NCBI RefSeq assembly: GCF_003369915.1 | Contig: NC_046674.1 | Location: 1,240,001 to 1,304,000 of the forward strand | Source: Drosophila miranda | Taxonomy: Eukaryota; Arthropoda; Insecta; Diptera; Drosophilidae | Length of the DNA: 64,000 nucleotides | Direction of reading: 5' to 3' | In this document: piece by piece, positions 41,174 to 54,582 of the stretch | Layout: every line of letters starts with the position of its first letter | Numbering within the stretch: position 1 is the first letter of the stretch | Notes under the pieces: generated by a model | The model's input: only the letters and a program-made list of their open reading frames with translations | Databases searched by the model: none | Told to the model about the DNA's origin: nothing | Program-made: the position numbers and the translations under genes

Positions 41174-43785
41174 GGCGCCTGCAAATTGTGCCGCGATTTT
41201 AGCAACAACAGGTGTCAGACGATGGAAAATCTGCCAGCGATTCGGTAGGTGGATTCGGCTGAAAGTGTTGAGATCAGTGTGTTTATAGACTGATATAGGC
41301 TCGCATTATTAGCATTTGCACCCCCTGTCAGCCCGCTTCCCCCATTCAGTGACGAAGTGTGCGCGTGAAGAAATTGAATTAAGTTGGCCATCGTCCGAAA
41401 TCGAAATCTGTGTCAGAAATGTGGCACTAATAAATTATCGCACACTCGCACTTGCCGCACTCAAAAAGTGTTTCATTAATTCAGAAATTGCAAATGAAAA
41501 AGAGAATATCTAGTTTTTTTTTTCTTTATTTGTGACTTTGAACGTGACCAAATTTTGTAAGCAACAGCCCCGCTGCTACATAGAATAACAGTTAAGGTAT
41601 TATAGCTATTAAGAGAGAACAAGATGGAATGAATGAATGTCGTAGGGAGTACATCTAACACACACGCGCGGGAGAGCAAGCCAGCAAGCCGCCTATAAAT
41701 AACGGTCTTCAATATTATAAAATCCATATGCACTTCAATTAGCATCGCAGCGCAAATGAAGTGTGAGAGAGTGAGTACGACAGCCAGCGCTTCCTCCTCT
41801 GCAGAGCAGCAGCCTGCCTTTCTCTTTAACACACACTCAACATATTCAACTGCATATGGATGATGAGGTGTGTGTGTGCGTATGACAGTTCTTACGCAAT
41901 TGAAAAATTTAAGCAAATTTCGCATACAGTGGGAAAATACTCGTAATTGATAAGCGCCATAAGAACAACAATGCTATGATACGAATACTTAGTCGGCGGC
42001 AGCTGTAAGGCCAAAATGCTGCCGCAGGCCAAACGGCAAACAATCTGCATTGTTGCTCTCAGTGCAATATTTCCCCAACATATTTAAATTTTTTGGCTTG
42101 AGCGCAAACCTCAAAATGAGTCAGTCGCGTGGCGTTGTTGCAGTCAAAGCTTTGTGTTGCAGCACCACTGCATGCCAGCGCGTACTTCTGTGGCGACAGA
42201 GGCTGCGCTGCGCTGTCATAAGCATGCTGCTGTCAAATTGTGATCGTCTGAGTGGGTGAGCGGGGGGCGCTGTCTGTCATTGGCCCACTCGTCTGGTGGC
42301 GCTGCTGCTACGGCTGCTGCTGCGGCTGCTATACGGCGCGCTTTTTTCTTGCATTGCTTTTCCCCGCTCTGCATTCGCAGTCGGCGTCGCTGCCGCTGCC
42401 TCTGCCTCTCTGTCACTGACCACAGTCAACGGCATATCGACAGTCGTCGTCTCTTTCTGTATGTCTGCATGTGTGGTGCGGGTGTGTGTGTGCTGCTTGG
42501 CGCTTTGCGTGCGGCTTTTTGGAATTGCATTTAACACGAATGAAAATGCAAAAAAACAAAAAAAAAGATTAATGATTGATGTCCGTGGCCAGCATACCCA
42601 TTATGCATTAGCCATTGGCCTCAGCCAGCGCCAGATCTGTCTGGTTCAGATCTCTGGAACGTTCTTGGCCCGTACTTTGAACATCATCCATCCCATCTTA
42701 TCATGGGAATTTAAATAACTAAATACCCCCACAATAAAAGTAATGCTGCTGATTACGCGCAAAACGGGGCCAAGAGATTATGCGTGGAGAGTGGAATGTC
42801 CGTGTCCGCGTCCGTGTCCGCGTCGCCCCCAGTGGAACACAAATTACCCGCAAAAGTGATGTACCACGACCACACCGTTCGCACCTGTAGTGCGGTTGAT
42901 GGCTGGGGGCACCGCTCTATCCGCGGTCTATCACTCGTAGAACATGCAAATTTAATTAAACCTGTATGTACATAGATGGCTTTTCAATCGGCTCTCCCAG
43001 TTGGACAAACCTTCGCTTATCACTTGAGGCAGCTCCAAATGTAAAGCACTTTCCATGGGCACCCCGCTGGGGGCGCTATGTGGGTGTGGAACGTGTGTGC
43101 GCTCGACATATGTTACACTCTGCCTGTCGTCGCTTATCAACGCTTACAGCAACAGCAACAGCAACAGCAACGGGACAATGGGTCACCACCACCACCGCAA
43201 GCACCACAACGTTGAGTTGGCGACAAAGAGCCTCACCCACAGTTGGCACAGTTTTCGGGGGCTTGGTCGGGTTGGGGCGCTCGCTCGGGGGGTGGGGACT
43301 GGGAGCCGTTCAAATGGCATCCCATAAAAACGTTGTACAAAAATTAACATAGCCATAAAAGCTAAATTCGCCAGGCGGGGGCTACAAGGGAACAGAACCC
43401 ACCTTTGGGTACGTTTAAATGTACGTGTAAATGTGTGAATGGGTGTGTGTGTGTGTGTGTGCGGGTCTCAAAGGAACTTTAATTGCTAAAGGGAGAGGCA
43501 GGGAGGGGCAGGAAAGGAAAGATTCCTTATCAATTGGAACTGGCCAAATTCAAACGCATTCCAAGACTCATTAACATTAACATTACAAAAAGCAAAGCAA
43601 ATTGAAAGAGAAAGAGCGGCAAAAACAGAAACGAAAGCAGAAAAAAATGATACGAACAAATTTGGAACCGAAGCTTTGATACCCCTTCGCAGAAATCGCA
43701 ATCAAAATATCGAATATCGCATAAAGGACATGGAAACAGGCTGATCCAAAGCACACATATTCACAGGATAATTTATATATGTAGT

Positions 43786-43816
<31 letters not shown>

Positions 43817-45559
43817 TGCTGCCCTCTTCGCGCTGCCAACGTCATAATGCCCGTTCCAAGGGTATGGTGAAATTGTTGCGACTTAATTTCTGTTACACAT
43901 TCCGTAATGGAAATATTTTATGCTCTCCACGAGTATGTGTGTGTCGCCACGAGAGGAAAGGGACACGGAGATGGGAGCAAGGACGTGCTGGGAAAATACC
44001 ACAAAAAAGGAATAGCAAAAACAATGGACAACATTTTTCACGGTCTGTGGTTGGGCCCGTCCTGGAGAGGCAACGGACAGGAGGAGCGCTGGGGTCAATG
44101 GCTAATGGCCCACCTACAGGCCCATTATTGGCGGCCCATGGCGTGGGGGCTCCTGTTTTATGGCCCGACATTTAATGCCCAGCATCCGAATCCGAATCCG
44201 AGACCGAGATTCGAGCAGTGGCGCACAGAGGAGGCCAACTGCAGGCAAATGAAGAGCTAACTCACAGCGGATTCGCCTTGCGGCGGGTTTAATGCCCGCT
44301 TAACCCACTTTGCCGGCTCCGACTCGGGTTCGGGCCCGGGCTGCCTGGAAACTGAAGAATGTGCAACTTTAAAGCTGCTCCTCAAAAAGCGCGGTCATAA
44401 ATCACAGGAGATGCGCCGGATGCTCTGGGACACAACCTTTGTCCGCTAATGAAGCCCCAATGAGCCCCAAAGAGAAAGTTTTGCCTTTTGTTTGCCTGCT
44501 TTTGGGCGCTCGCTATCGCGGAGCGTTGGCCCGGCCGCTTATCAGCTATCACCATTGACTGACTGCTAATTAGCCAATTGTCTGATAGCCAGTAAAGCGA
44601 TGGCTCATAAAGAGGGTGCAAGGGTGCATGTCTCGCAGTGGAACCAGGAAATGGATCTTCGCCGGGACGGGAGCGTACGTGAGCGCACTGCACGACAGGA
44701 TTGGCATTGGCTGGCTGCAGGGGGCACGCAGCAAATTGGTTTCGCCACAAAGTTTGGCTCAGCGGTTGCTGGGGGGAGCTGCCTGCCGACACTGCCCGAA
44801 AGATAAACTTAAGTACAGCGCATTTAAATGCAATTTGTGACAGTTTTCCTTTCGTGCGACTTTCAGTTGACACGCACCCAGCGGGAGGAGCAGGAGGAGC
44901 AGGAGGAGGCGTGGCAGCATGCAGCGACCCGCATTGCACGAAAGTCATGGCATGCCCTGTTCAAAGGAATTTCTCCATAATATGGCGCAGAGATATTCTA
45001 GGCGAAGGCGAGGGCGAAGCTTTCCATTCGAGCTGAGAGCGAGACACGATATGTCCTTTGAATAATTGAGTTTATCCTGTGAATATTCTTCACTGCACTC
45101 ACGACCCATGCAGAGCGCACCCTCCTTGCAGCAATCTGCCTCACAATTCGGAAGGATAGGAACGCTCAAAGCGGATGAGCGGATCCGATAGCCGATAAAC
45201 TTTTCGGCACTTCAGGGCCGGCATGGGGCCCGGGGAAAAGGGAAGAAAAGTTGGAAACTTCTTTGACGAGTATCTCAGCCGAAGATAAGGGTGACGCTCC
45301 ACTCATCCTGGCTGAGGACGTGCGTTGTAAATTATGAGGAGTAGAAAGGGAGGGAGGAAGGGAGGCCTTTCAAATTGATTTTATAATAATGAATGAGGCA
45401 AACGCCTGACGCGCATCAATTCTGACAGTTGTCGCTCCAAGCAGGGCTCTTCCCTCCCCTCAGGGCGGCGGAGGGCTGCAATGACTAATGACAGGGCCTG
45501 CCCGCCCCTTTGTTTACTTCGGCGCTTGGGCTTTCGTTCTTTATTGGGTCTGTGTCTGT
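41174..45559. other. Single-copy region with no recognised gene
   Basis: Mixed-composition non-coding DNA with scattered CAG-type runs (43145-43173), (GT)n at 43443-43461 and a 30-G run at 43786-43815. A short plus-strand frame starting at 41222 (MENLPAIR) ends at a CG/GTAGGT donor-like site at 41246, and could be a 5' exon of a gene lying outside the window or unseen; nothing else supports it. Other open frames lack family similarity. Confidence 0.4.
43786..43815. repeat. Poly-G run (30 G)
   Basis: An uninterrupted G homopolymer in single-copy non-coding DNA, similar to the one at 28799. Could be real or an assembly filler; it has G-quadruplex potential either way. Confidence 0.95.
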
Positions 45560-46559
45560 TCACAAGAAGCTGATGTGGTAGGCTCCTCTGGCGAAGGGCT
45601 GGGAGCTGCGCGTCTCCAGGAAGTAGATTCCGGGGGTGGGTGCCCACTGGCTCCCTTGTCCCATCTTGAGGGACATCCAGCGGCAGCTTTCCCCGCTCAT
45701 TGTCTCCAAAGAGCCGCAGAGGGCGCTGACAAAGTCGTTCTCGGGGGACCACATCTCTGCGAGCAGCTCGAAGGATCGCTCATGCGAGCAGGAGTCCTCA
45801 ACACAGCCTGGCTGCGTCTCGCCTCCATTGGGGTAGTAGTCCACATGGCCCAGGCGCTCAAAGGTGCCCAGGCCGCCGCCATTGGTGTGCACAACCTCCA
45901 CGAACTGCGCATCGGAGGGGCAGAGCAGATGCTCCAGCGAGCCCTCAGTGGGATCCAGGGCGGTGAGGTGCGGGAATCGCTGGCCCAGATCGGCCTGGAC
46001 CTTGGCAGCCACAGCACCCGCCAGATGGGCGCCTTCCGCGAAGCCGACGAGCAGGATCCGCTCCAGCGGAACATCGAAGTTGCGGCTCAGCAGCTCGATC
46101 AACTGGCTCACGCTCTCGGCGATGGCAGTCTCATCAGTGGTCTCCGCCAGATCCACGGTGATCACATTGCACTCGCGCTGCTCCAGTTGAGCGGCCACCA
46201 CGGCCGAGTGCTCCGGCGCGGAGCTGTTGCCCAGCCAGCGGGGAATGGATAGCCTGAAAGCGGGAGGGAGAGGGAGAGGATTCGTCTCAGAGAGAGGCTT
46301 CGACCAGCAGTCGCCCTTGATGACTCACACAGTGGGATGGGCGGCATAGAAGGAGCTGCGCACCAGCGACTCCACCTCCGGTTGAAGGGCTTGCGGGCTC
46401 TCCCGGATGCGGCGCGTGAAGAGAAGGAAGCCGGGCTCCCCCTTGGCTGAGTAGCGGAGGAAATATTTCATTATTCGCGGCCTTGGATCGGGGCACACAC
46501 TCACCCGCGGCTGCTGAGCCAAGGGCTAAGGCAAGCAGTAGAAACGCTCTCGTCTGCAT
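45560..46559 (-). CDS. CG10116: Lipase-fold secreted protein lacking the catalytic serine (CG10116-like)
   Basis: Three coding exons, minus strand: 46559-46505, 46446-46329 and 46253-45560; phases agree, 288 residues. Residues 1-18 are a signal peptide (MQTRAFLLLALALGSAAA). The fold follows the pancreatic lipase/yolk-protein family: the nucleophile elbow region reads LLVGFAEGAHLAG at 126-138, so the usual Gly-x-Ser-x-Gly is Gly-Phe-Ala-Glu-Gly with Ala at about 130. LTALDPTEGS retains an Asp and CSHERSFEL a His in the expected places. It is therefore probably non-hydrolytic, as are the yolk proteins of this superfamily, and might bind lipid or a partner. A minus-strand AATAAA (plus 45540-45545) follows the stop closely. 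The symbol rests on length, fold and the neighbouring CG10738- and CG10089-like genes; I am moderately sure. Confidence 0.7.
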
Positions 46560-49334
46560 TCTGTAATCGACTGATCGGGAGACCCCTTGTTCTCGACATT
46601 CCGCGGAATCGATCGCAGTTATGCTCGATAAGATTGCGGGACCGTTCCGTTTTATGGCCAGTGATATCTATTGATAAGTGCGGCTTCCACCGGCCTATCG
46701 ATCGGCGCAGTGGCGATCGACGATCGCTTACGGAATGAATGACTTCAGCCATCCACTTGGCCACTGATTTTCACACGTTCCTCCGTTTCCTACGGTTCGT
46801 ATTTCTCTCACGCGAAAATTGCTGTTTATGGCACTTGTAGATTGTCCGATTAATCAGCAGCTGCAGCGTTGCATAGCAAGTGTCAGCCCTCCCCTCCCCT
46901 GCCCGGCCCCCTCTCCCACTGACTGCAGTTGCATTTGCATTTGCATTTGCATGGGGTATGGCGCATGGGGCATGGGGCAGGGTACGGCTAACAAATTGCA
47001 CTTAATTGCCTGACAGCTCCAACTTCCAGTCAAGAGTCGAGCGACGTTGGCATTCCGCTTGCAAAATCTCTCGCACCCTCCGGCCACCTGCCTCCTGCCA
47101 CCATGCGACGCCCCCCCATCAATGTCAGATGGCGAAACAATGAAACATCTGCCAGCACTCCACTCCCGCCTTCGAGCTGACGAATTAAACCGCTCGGAAT
47201 GCTGCAGTTTGGGTCTGCTCCGTCCCTAGGCCAGCGGCTGGCTGCCAGGGGAGTCACAGTCATAGCCGTAATCCAACGTGCAGATCCCCACTACTCATGC
47301 GGCCTCGGGTGCGTCCTTGGTCCTGCTTCTGGCTGAAGGTATTCGGACAAACTGGAGCGGAAAGAAGAACGTTTGCCCCCCTCCCCATCCGACCGCCATT
47401 GCAGAATGCGGATAAATTGCTTGCGAAATTGTTGTGTCAAGTGCAGGCGCAGAGGACTCGACTCCATGTGGCACAACAATTAACCAAAGATCCAAGAACT
47501 CTTCGCTCCGGCTCAATGGGCACGTCACGAGCTTACGCTAGATTTATGACCAAAGACGCGTTATTAAACGATGCCAGCGGCAACGCCGCGGCGGCCCATT
47601 CATAGCAGTGTTGTAATGCGGCAGGACACAGTGGGAGTGGGAGTGGCAGTGGGAGTGGGCGGAGGGTCGTACTAAGCCACTTGTATTAGCATAAACGGAG
47701 CGGGAGACGGCACGCGGCGCGTGTAATAAGCCAAGTGAAGGGATGCCATGAGGGGCATCCTCGTACCGCAGTTGGGGTCAAAAGCGAATGAAAGGAAAGT
47801 CAATATGCCAGGACGGCTAACTTTCAAGTGGTTTCAGGAGGGGACTCCAAGGGGTACGAGTTGCTGCTAGAGTCAATATAATAAATTACTGTGAAAGCTG
47901 CAAGAAGTTGCAAAGGTTCTGCCAATACTCGTATCGACTCGAGCAGCATCCGCAGCCCTCGCAGCACTCCTGCCAGCCGCCCCCACTCACACAATGGGGT
48001 GTTCGAGAGGGGGCCAAAAGGGCGTGCGAAAGAAGCAATCAGCCGAGATGGTGGAGTGGCAAGGGGGAGCGGGAGCGGGAGTGGGGCCAGACAAAAGGCA
48101 AACAAAGACGTTTCAAGGGAGCAGGAGGAGGCGAGTTGTCTATCAGCAAGCTTCCATGCAGCATCCCTGGGAAAATCACACTTGATGCGTCGCCATTTCT
48201 CATAAAAATTTCATTACATCGCCAGAAATGTGTGGCAGTTTAACATCAGCAAAGGTTGCCCACATTACTCTGCTTGAGTGGTGCACCAAGTTAAAGACAC
48301 ATCCTGCCCCATAAAGCAGGAGACATGCCTGATCAGGCCTTTTCACGCCCAGAAACCAGTGATACATGGCCCTTGGATATCCTTGGATGGCTTTAAGAGC
48401 TTCAGCACTCCAGCAGTAGGTACCCATATGACACTTGCTTCGTGTAAGTTGTAACACGTGAAGGTATAGAACGTTTTAAATAAAAACTGTTTGGGGAGAA
48501 GCAAAGATATGGCATGGCTTTTAAATACTTATCGCTTGTCACTCGCAAATAGTCCAGAAAGTGACTCTTTACATCTCACAACCGAGTGTGAACGCTGTGA
48601 GACGCGGCAAGGGTCGCGGATCTACTTATGCTTATACGCAATACTTAACCGATTATCGGGTATAAGCATAAGAAGATCCTTTGATCTATGATCGACTTCA
48701 AGTCCCTTGAAGCGTAGTGTGGTAGTTGCACCTCCATTCGATTGCTTGATTTTCCCAGGCTCTCGCTTAAGTAAGTCTCATCGTGGCTCTGCAGAAACAA
48801 TTGTGGAACGTAAGAGGAATCTTCGGCGTCATTAGGGCAGCCATCTTTGATTAAGCCCCCGCTAAAGTTAGTACGTGTGTGTGAGAGTGGGTGTGTGGGA
48901 GTGTGGGAGTGTGGGAGTGTGGGTGTGCCAGCGCATAAATCAGAGGCAGTCCTGCATGGCGGTGCGTGCGACCATGTCCTTGTCCGTATGTTGTTACAGG
49001 ACTCGAGCATAAACGACTTTGTGATTAAAGAGCTCTCACTTACTGTACTACACAGAAAACAGGAAACGGGCAACGAAGGACACAGAGGACGCAGGGCACG
49101 CAGAGGACACAGAGGGGAATGAAGAGAGCTGGCCAAGCCGAGAACGTAATTAACAAGGAGTAGAGTCGTGTCTAAAGGAAACAGCGGAGGGGGCCAGGAC
49201 ATGCAAAATGAACGAAAATGTTGCATCTTCATAAAGAAACAGTTGCTGCCAAGGACCCTGAACCCTCATCAGCGAAGCGAACCGATTCCATTTGAATTAA
49301 GCGTCACCCAGAGAGGAGCAGTTCCCCCCGCGTA
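46560..49334. other. Intergenic: lipase-like gene to receptor cyclase
   Basis: Lies between divergently oriented genes and must contain both promoters. GC-rich short repeats: (TTTGCA)n at 46930-46951, (GGGAGT)n at 47627-47660, (GTGTGGGA)n at 48888-48925, and GGACACAGA-type repeats near 49080-49115. No coding gene could be supported. Confidence 0.45.
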
Positions 49335-52300
49335 ATGTACACGCCCCCCGGCCCCGCTCCACACGGTAACCACCACTCAAGACAGCTGCCACTGACACTG
49401 CCACTGCCACTGCCACTGCTCCTGCTCCTGCTCTGTCTCCTGCCGACCAATGGGGAAGTGTTCACGCTGGGCTACCTCACGGGATCGCAACGGCGGCCGG
49501 GCAACCTGGACTACCATCGACCCGGTCTGACCATCTCGGGCGCCATCTCGCTGGCCGTGGAGCAGGTGAACGCGGGCCGGCTGGGCGCCCTGGGCCACTC
49601 GCTGGAGTTTGTCGTGGCCGAGACCTTCGGCGATGAGGTGGCCAGCATACGGCAGACGGCGGCGCTGTGGACGCAGCAGGTGGCCGCCTACATTGGGCCG
49701 CAGGAGACGTGCGTGCACGAGGGGCGCATGGCGGCGGCCTTCAACCTGCCAATGATATCCTACGTGAGTAGCACCTGGCCGCTGCCCAGTTGCCAGCAGC
49801 GCCTAATCCTGTGTATTCCCCCACAGTACTGCACCCATCGCGATCCCTCGAACAAGGGGGACTTTCCGACGTTCGCTAGGACCCGGCCGCCGGACACGCA
49901 GATCTCCAAGTCGGTGGTGGCCCTGCTGCTGGCCTTCAACTGGACGCAGGTGAGCTTCCTCTACCTGGACGATGCCAGCGGCCAGTACCAGCCCGTGGCG
50001 GAGACCATCTTGAGCACGCTGAGTGCGGCCGGCGTTAGCATTCGGGACGTCCGCACCTGGAACACCATATACCATCACGGGTTCATGGCCAATCCCTTTG
50101 AGGCGCTCGTGGAGCAGACCCATGTCAATACGCGCAGTGAGTAGAGGAGTGGAGGCGTCTCTTTAAGCCTAATCCGAATCCCTTCCCTTTCCAAAGTCTA
50201 CCTCATTTTGGGGCACTACTACGAGCACGTCGGCCTAATGGTATCGCTCCAGAGGAGGGGACTGCTCTCCGCAGGCGATTACTTCGTGGTGGGCATCGAC
50301 ATCGAGCAGTACGAGCCGGCCAAGCCCGAGAAGTATCTGCGCGGCCTGCTGCTGGAGGAGGTGGAGCCGCTGGCCGTGCAGGCGTTCCAGTCCTATCTGG
50401 GCATCGTGCCCACAGCGCCCGTTTCCTTCGCCACGTTCGCCCAGGAGGTTGGTGTCTTCGTTTTGGTCTTCGTTTTGGTGTTGGTCTTGGCGGGGAATGA
50501 CAGGCCCTGACAGTGATGTGATTGATGCGCTGCATCCGCTCTGATCTCATCTCATAATTGTCGGCACTTTCGCCACATTGAGCACACACACACACACACA
50601 CGCACACATTCTGACCCGACCCCTATTTCTTTTTCTGGCTGTTTCTAGGTCAACAAATACATGGAGCGACCGCCATTCAATTTCCCCAATCCGCTGGGTC
50701 TTTTCGGGGGCACTAAGCAGGTTTGCCGCACGCATTAAGGGAAACCCAAGCCGTATCTCATTGCCACCATCTCCATCCATCCACAGATAAGCGCCGAGGC
50801 GGCCTATCTCTATGATGCCGTGCATCTGTACGCCAAGGCCCTGCTGGAAGTGCTGGAGTCGGGCGGCCGGCCCAAGAACGGCAGCGCCATTGTGTCGGCC
50901 ATCAAGGGTTCGCGCTACCGCAGCGCCATGGGGTGAGTAGAACAACCGCCACCACCCACCCCCAATCAGCTCCTGGATCGCCTACATATCGCCCGAATCT
51001 TGAATCCCCAGCTACCACGTCTACATCGACGAGAACGGAGACGCGGCCGGCAACTACACAGTATTAGCCAGGGGAACGGCGAGGAACGGCCGCAACCAGA
51101 CGGTGCTCGGACTCCGGCCCGTGGGCACCTTCGGTCACAGGAACAGCAGCCTCAGCAGCATCAGCGAGGCGCTGCCCGTAAGTAATCCCCCCCCCCCCCC
51201 TCCATCCACTCTATTTTGTCCGTCCTCTCTTGTACTTTTGCTCTCTTGTACTGCCCCCCAACACCCTTCTGCACTCATACCGCTTGGCCACGTCCAGCAG
51301 CAGGTAAGCGCGCTTTGGCTTGGTTCGACTTACCACAGACACACACACGTACACACGTACTCACCTGTTCTGTTTGTCCACGTTATTTGCTCCTAATCCT
51401 GCTCTGGTCTGTGTAACCCCTTCAGGATCTCAATCTGTTCAGCCCCATCGACTGGGTGGGCGGTGCGCGTCCGGCAGCTGCTCCACGCTGCGGCTTTGGC
51501 GGCGAGAAGTGTGTCAGTAAGTAGAGAGGGTCGACCTCTTCGGATAAATTGAGGTTTTTGTTGTCTTTTTGTGTGTTCACAGATTACACGGGCGAAATCT
51601 CTGCGGCCATTGCTGGGGGAGCGCTGCTGCTGCTGGGTGTGGTCTCGCTGGTCCTGTACCGGAACTGGCGCTACGAGCAGGAGCTGGACAGCCTGCTCTG
51701 GAAGATAGACTTTCGCGAGGTGCAGATGCACGAGAACGAGAGGGAGCAGCAGAGCCAGAAGCAGACGCGCGTAAGTCTCTGGCAGTGACAGCATTTAACT
51801 TAATGATGCAGTCGGGCAGACAGCCAGGAGGCCCCGGCATCGGCCCGGCACCGGCCCCGGCACCGGCCCCGGCACCGGACCCCCATTTGTTTGTGTTGTC
51901 TGCCTGTCAGCAGCAAGAGGGTATTATGTATGACTCTGTTGGGATCTTGAAAGTGTGGGCGTCAGAGGGGGCCTGGTCTAAGACTCTTCTCCTGCCTTTG
52001 CATGTCTGACAACAGCTTTTGCTAAATCACTTGCCGCGTCGTCTTCCTCCGCAGTCAACCCATCCGCTGATACGCACCAGCCAGGTCAGCCTCAGCTCCA
52101 ACCCGGATGCCGACTTCCGCTACACGACCATTTTCACGCCCATCGGCCTCTACAAGGGCCAGCTGTACGCCATCAAGAAAGTGCGCAAGAAGAGCGTCGA
52201 CATCACCCGCGAAATGAAGAAAGAACTGAAACTGGTGAGCCATTGACCCCCGCTCCACCCCAGTCTTCGTCTCCAGATTCTGAATTTCTCTCTACATTCT

Positions 52301-54462
52301 CTCCCGCAGCTGCGCGACGCCCGCCACGACAACATCTGCGCCTTCATCGGCGCCTGCACGGATCCGCCCAACATCTGCATCATCAGCGAGTACTGCACCC
52401 GCGGCAGCCTTAAGGTCAGTCCATCAGTCCGCACAGGGCCCCATTGTAACCCACCCTGAACCCAACTGATTTCCTTGCAGGACATTCTGGAGAACGAAGA
52501 CGTCAAGCTGGACAACATGTTCATTGCCTCCATGGTGGCGGACATTATTCGCGTGAGTGCTGTAACATTATACTAATGGCCAACCCCATCCCCTAAACCC
52601 CTACACCCCTGCTCGCTCTCCCCTCCTGCGCAGGGCGTCATCTATTTGCACGAGTCGCCCATACGCTTCCATGGAGCACTGTGCACTTCCAACTGCCTGG
52701 TGGACTCGCGATGGGTGGTCAAGCTGACCGACTTCGGGCTGTTTGCGTTCAAGCAGGGCATCGAGGACAGTTCCATGGATGTGCAGCACATGTCGGCCAA
52801 GTGTCTGAGTGAGTGTATCCCTCCCCCTTTATGGTTTGTCGTTGCCCCCTAATGGACGTATTATTCATTTGCAGAGCTGCTCTACCGCGCCCCGGAACTC
52901 CTCAGGCTGGGGCCTTCGTCACTGGTCATGGGCACCCAGCGCGGAGATTCCTATTCCTTTGGCATTCTGCTCTACGAGATGCATGTGCGGCGTGGACCTT
53001 TCGGGGAGACTGGCCTGACGCCCATGCAATGCCTGCAGAAGGTGCTCCAGCCGCAGGATCAGCTGAATCCCTACAGACCCTCCCTGCAGCCCCTGGAGAC
53101 GGCGTTCGACTGCGTCAGCGAGTGCCTGCGGGAGTGCTGGTCGGAGAGGGCCGAGGATAGGCCGGATTTCAAGACAATCCGTGCCAAGCTTCGGCCCCTG
53201 CGCAAGGGGATGCGGCCGAACATCTTCGACAACATGATGGCCATGATGGAGAAGTACGCCAACAACCTGGAGGCCCTCGTAGACGATCGCACGGACCAGC
53301 TGCAGGAGGAGAAGAAGAAGACTGACGCACTGCTGCACGAGATGCTGCCGCGCTGCGTGGCCGACCAGCTGAAGAAGGGCCACAAGGTGGACCCCGAGCA
53401 CTACGAGCAGGTCAGCATCTACTTTAGCGATATAGTCGGCTTCACGGCCATGTCCGCCGAGTGCACGCCCCTGCAGGTGGTGGACTTTCTGAACGATCTC
53501 TACACCTGCTTCGACTCGATCATCGGCCACTACGATGTTTACAAGGTGGAGACCATAGGCGATGCATACATGGTGGTGTCCGGCCTCCCACTCCGCAACG
53601 GTGATCTCCATGCGGCCGAGATAGCCACCATGTCGCTGCACTTGTTGAGTGCTGTTTCCGAGTTCAAGATCCGTCATCGGCCCACGAATCGTCTGCTGTT
53701 GCGTATCGGCATCCACTCGGGGCCTGTGTGTGCGGGCGTCGTGGGCCTGAAGATGCCGCGATACTGCCTCTTTGGCGACACCGTCAACACAGCCTCGCGC
53801 ATGGAGTCCAGCGGCGTGCCCCTGAAGATCCACTGCAGCGGGCAGTGTCGACAGCTACTCGATCGCCTGGGTGGCTATCACTTCCAGGAGCGTGGTATGA
53901 TCTCGATGAAGGGCAAGGGCGAGCAGCGCACGTACTGGCTTCTGGGGGAGGACGAGGAGGCGCGTACTCGCCGCACCTACGAACGATCCCAGCGAAGGGG
54001 CTCGCGAGCCCTCAACAAGTTCATTCAAGGCACCATCAAGCAAGCCCAGGACCAGGCCAACGAGTACGGCATACGGTCCTCGCTGAAGCAGAAGAACCTG
54101 CCACGAAACTCGCTCACCAGATCCTCCAGCCTGGAGTCGCCCAAGAAGCTGCGGTTCGCTGCGGGCAGTCTCCTCGAACATCATCGCTATCACAGGTTGG
54201 CAGTTGACTTTTTGTGTCTCACGGGCAAGCAACTTATCTTTGGAACTATTTCAGTGACGAGGCCCTGCTCGAGGTGGATTCCTACACGGGGCTGCGCCGC
54301 TCCTCGGGGGGATCCACACACTCCCGCTACGAGGAGACGACGCTGTCGCTGACCTTGTCCTGCCAGAGCATCGAGGTGGTGAGCGTCCAGCAGAATCAGC
54401 GGCGTCCCTCCTCATATCCGACGGCCAACACTCCGCTGCTCCTGAACCATGTGGAGGTGTGA
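49335..54462 (+). CDS. CG10738: Receptor-type guanylate cyclase (CG10738-like)
   Basis: Fourteen coding exons: 49335-49763, 49827-50136, 50197-50447, 50649-50720, 50787-50932, 51012-51177, 51426-51516, 51583-51770, 52055-52234, 52310-52414, 52481-52552, 52634-52808, 52875-54195 and 54255-54462. All phases fit, 1237 residues. Order: Leu-rich signal peptide (about 20-40), ANF-receptor ligand-binding domain, one membrane span near 495-515 ([19 protein letters not shown]), kinase-homology domain with IKKVRKK and DFGL but [12 protein letters not shown] in place of HRD (so a pseudokinase), a coiled dimerisation segment, then the class III cyclase domain at about 905-1090 with the metal-binding FSDIVGF and IGDAYMV. 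A Ser/Arg-rich tail ends in HVEV, a possible class II PDZ ligand. It makes cGMP at the plasma membrane. Gyc76C is the main alternative, but that protein has a much longer tail. Confidence 0.85.
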
Positions 54463-54582
54463 GCAGGCGAACAGGAGGCCGTCTAGTACTTATAGTATAA
54501 CCCAACTACAGGGATCTTAGTGGAATTTGTGTTCAGTATGTTTAGCCAAGTATTTTGATCGCTTTTAGTGTTGTTAGGACCA

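Noticed and set aside
42256-42718. Overlapping open frames with Ala/Leu or Arg runs
   Set aside because: Driven by CTG/CAG repeats; no splice structure or family similarity.
51840-51885. GGCACC-type repeat in the cyclase intron as extra coding sequence
   Set aside because: It lies past the 51770 donor; the downstream exon starts cleanly at 52055 in phase, so the Pro/Ala frame is intronic.
49335-54462. Assignment of the receptor cyclase to Gyc76C
   Set aside because: Gyc76C has a C-terminal extension of several hundred residues after the cyclase domain; this protein has about 150. The nearby CG10116- and CG10089-like genes also favour CG10738.
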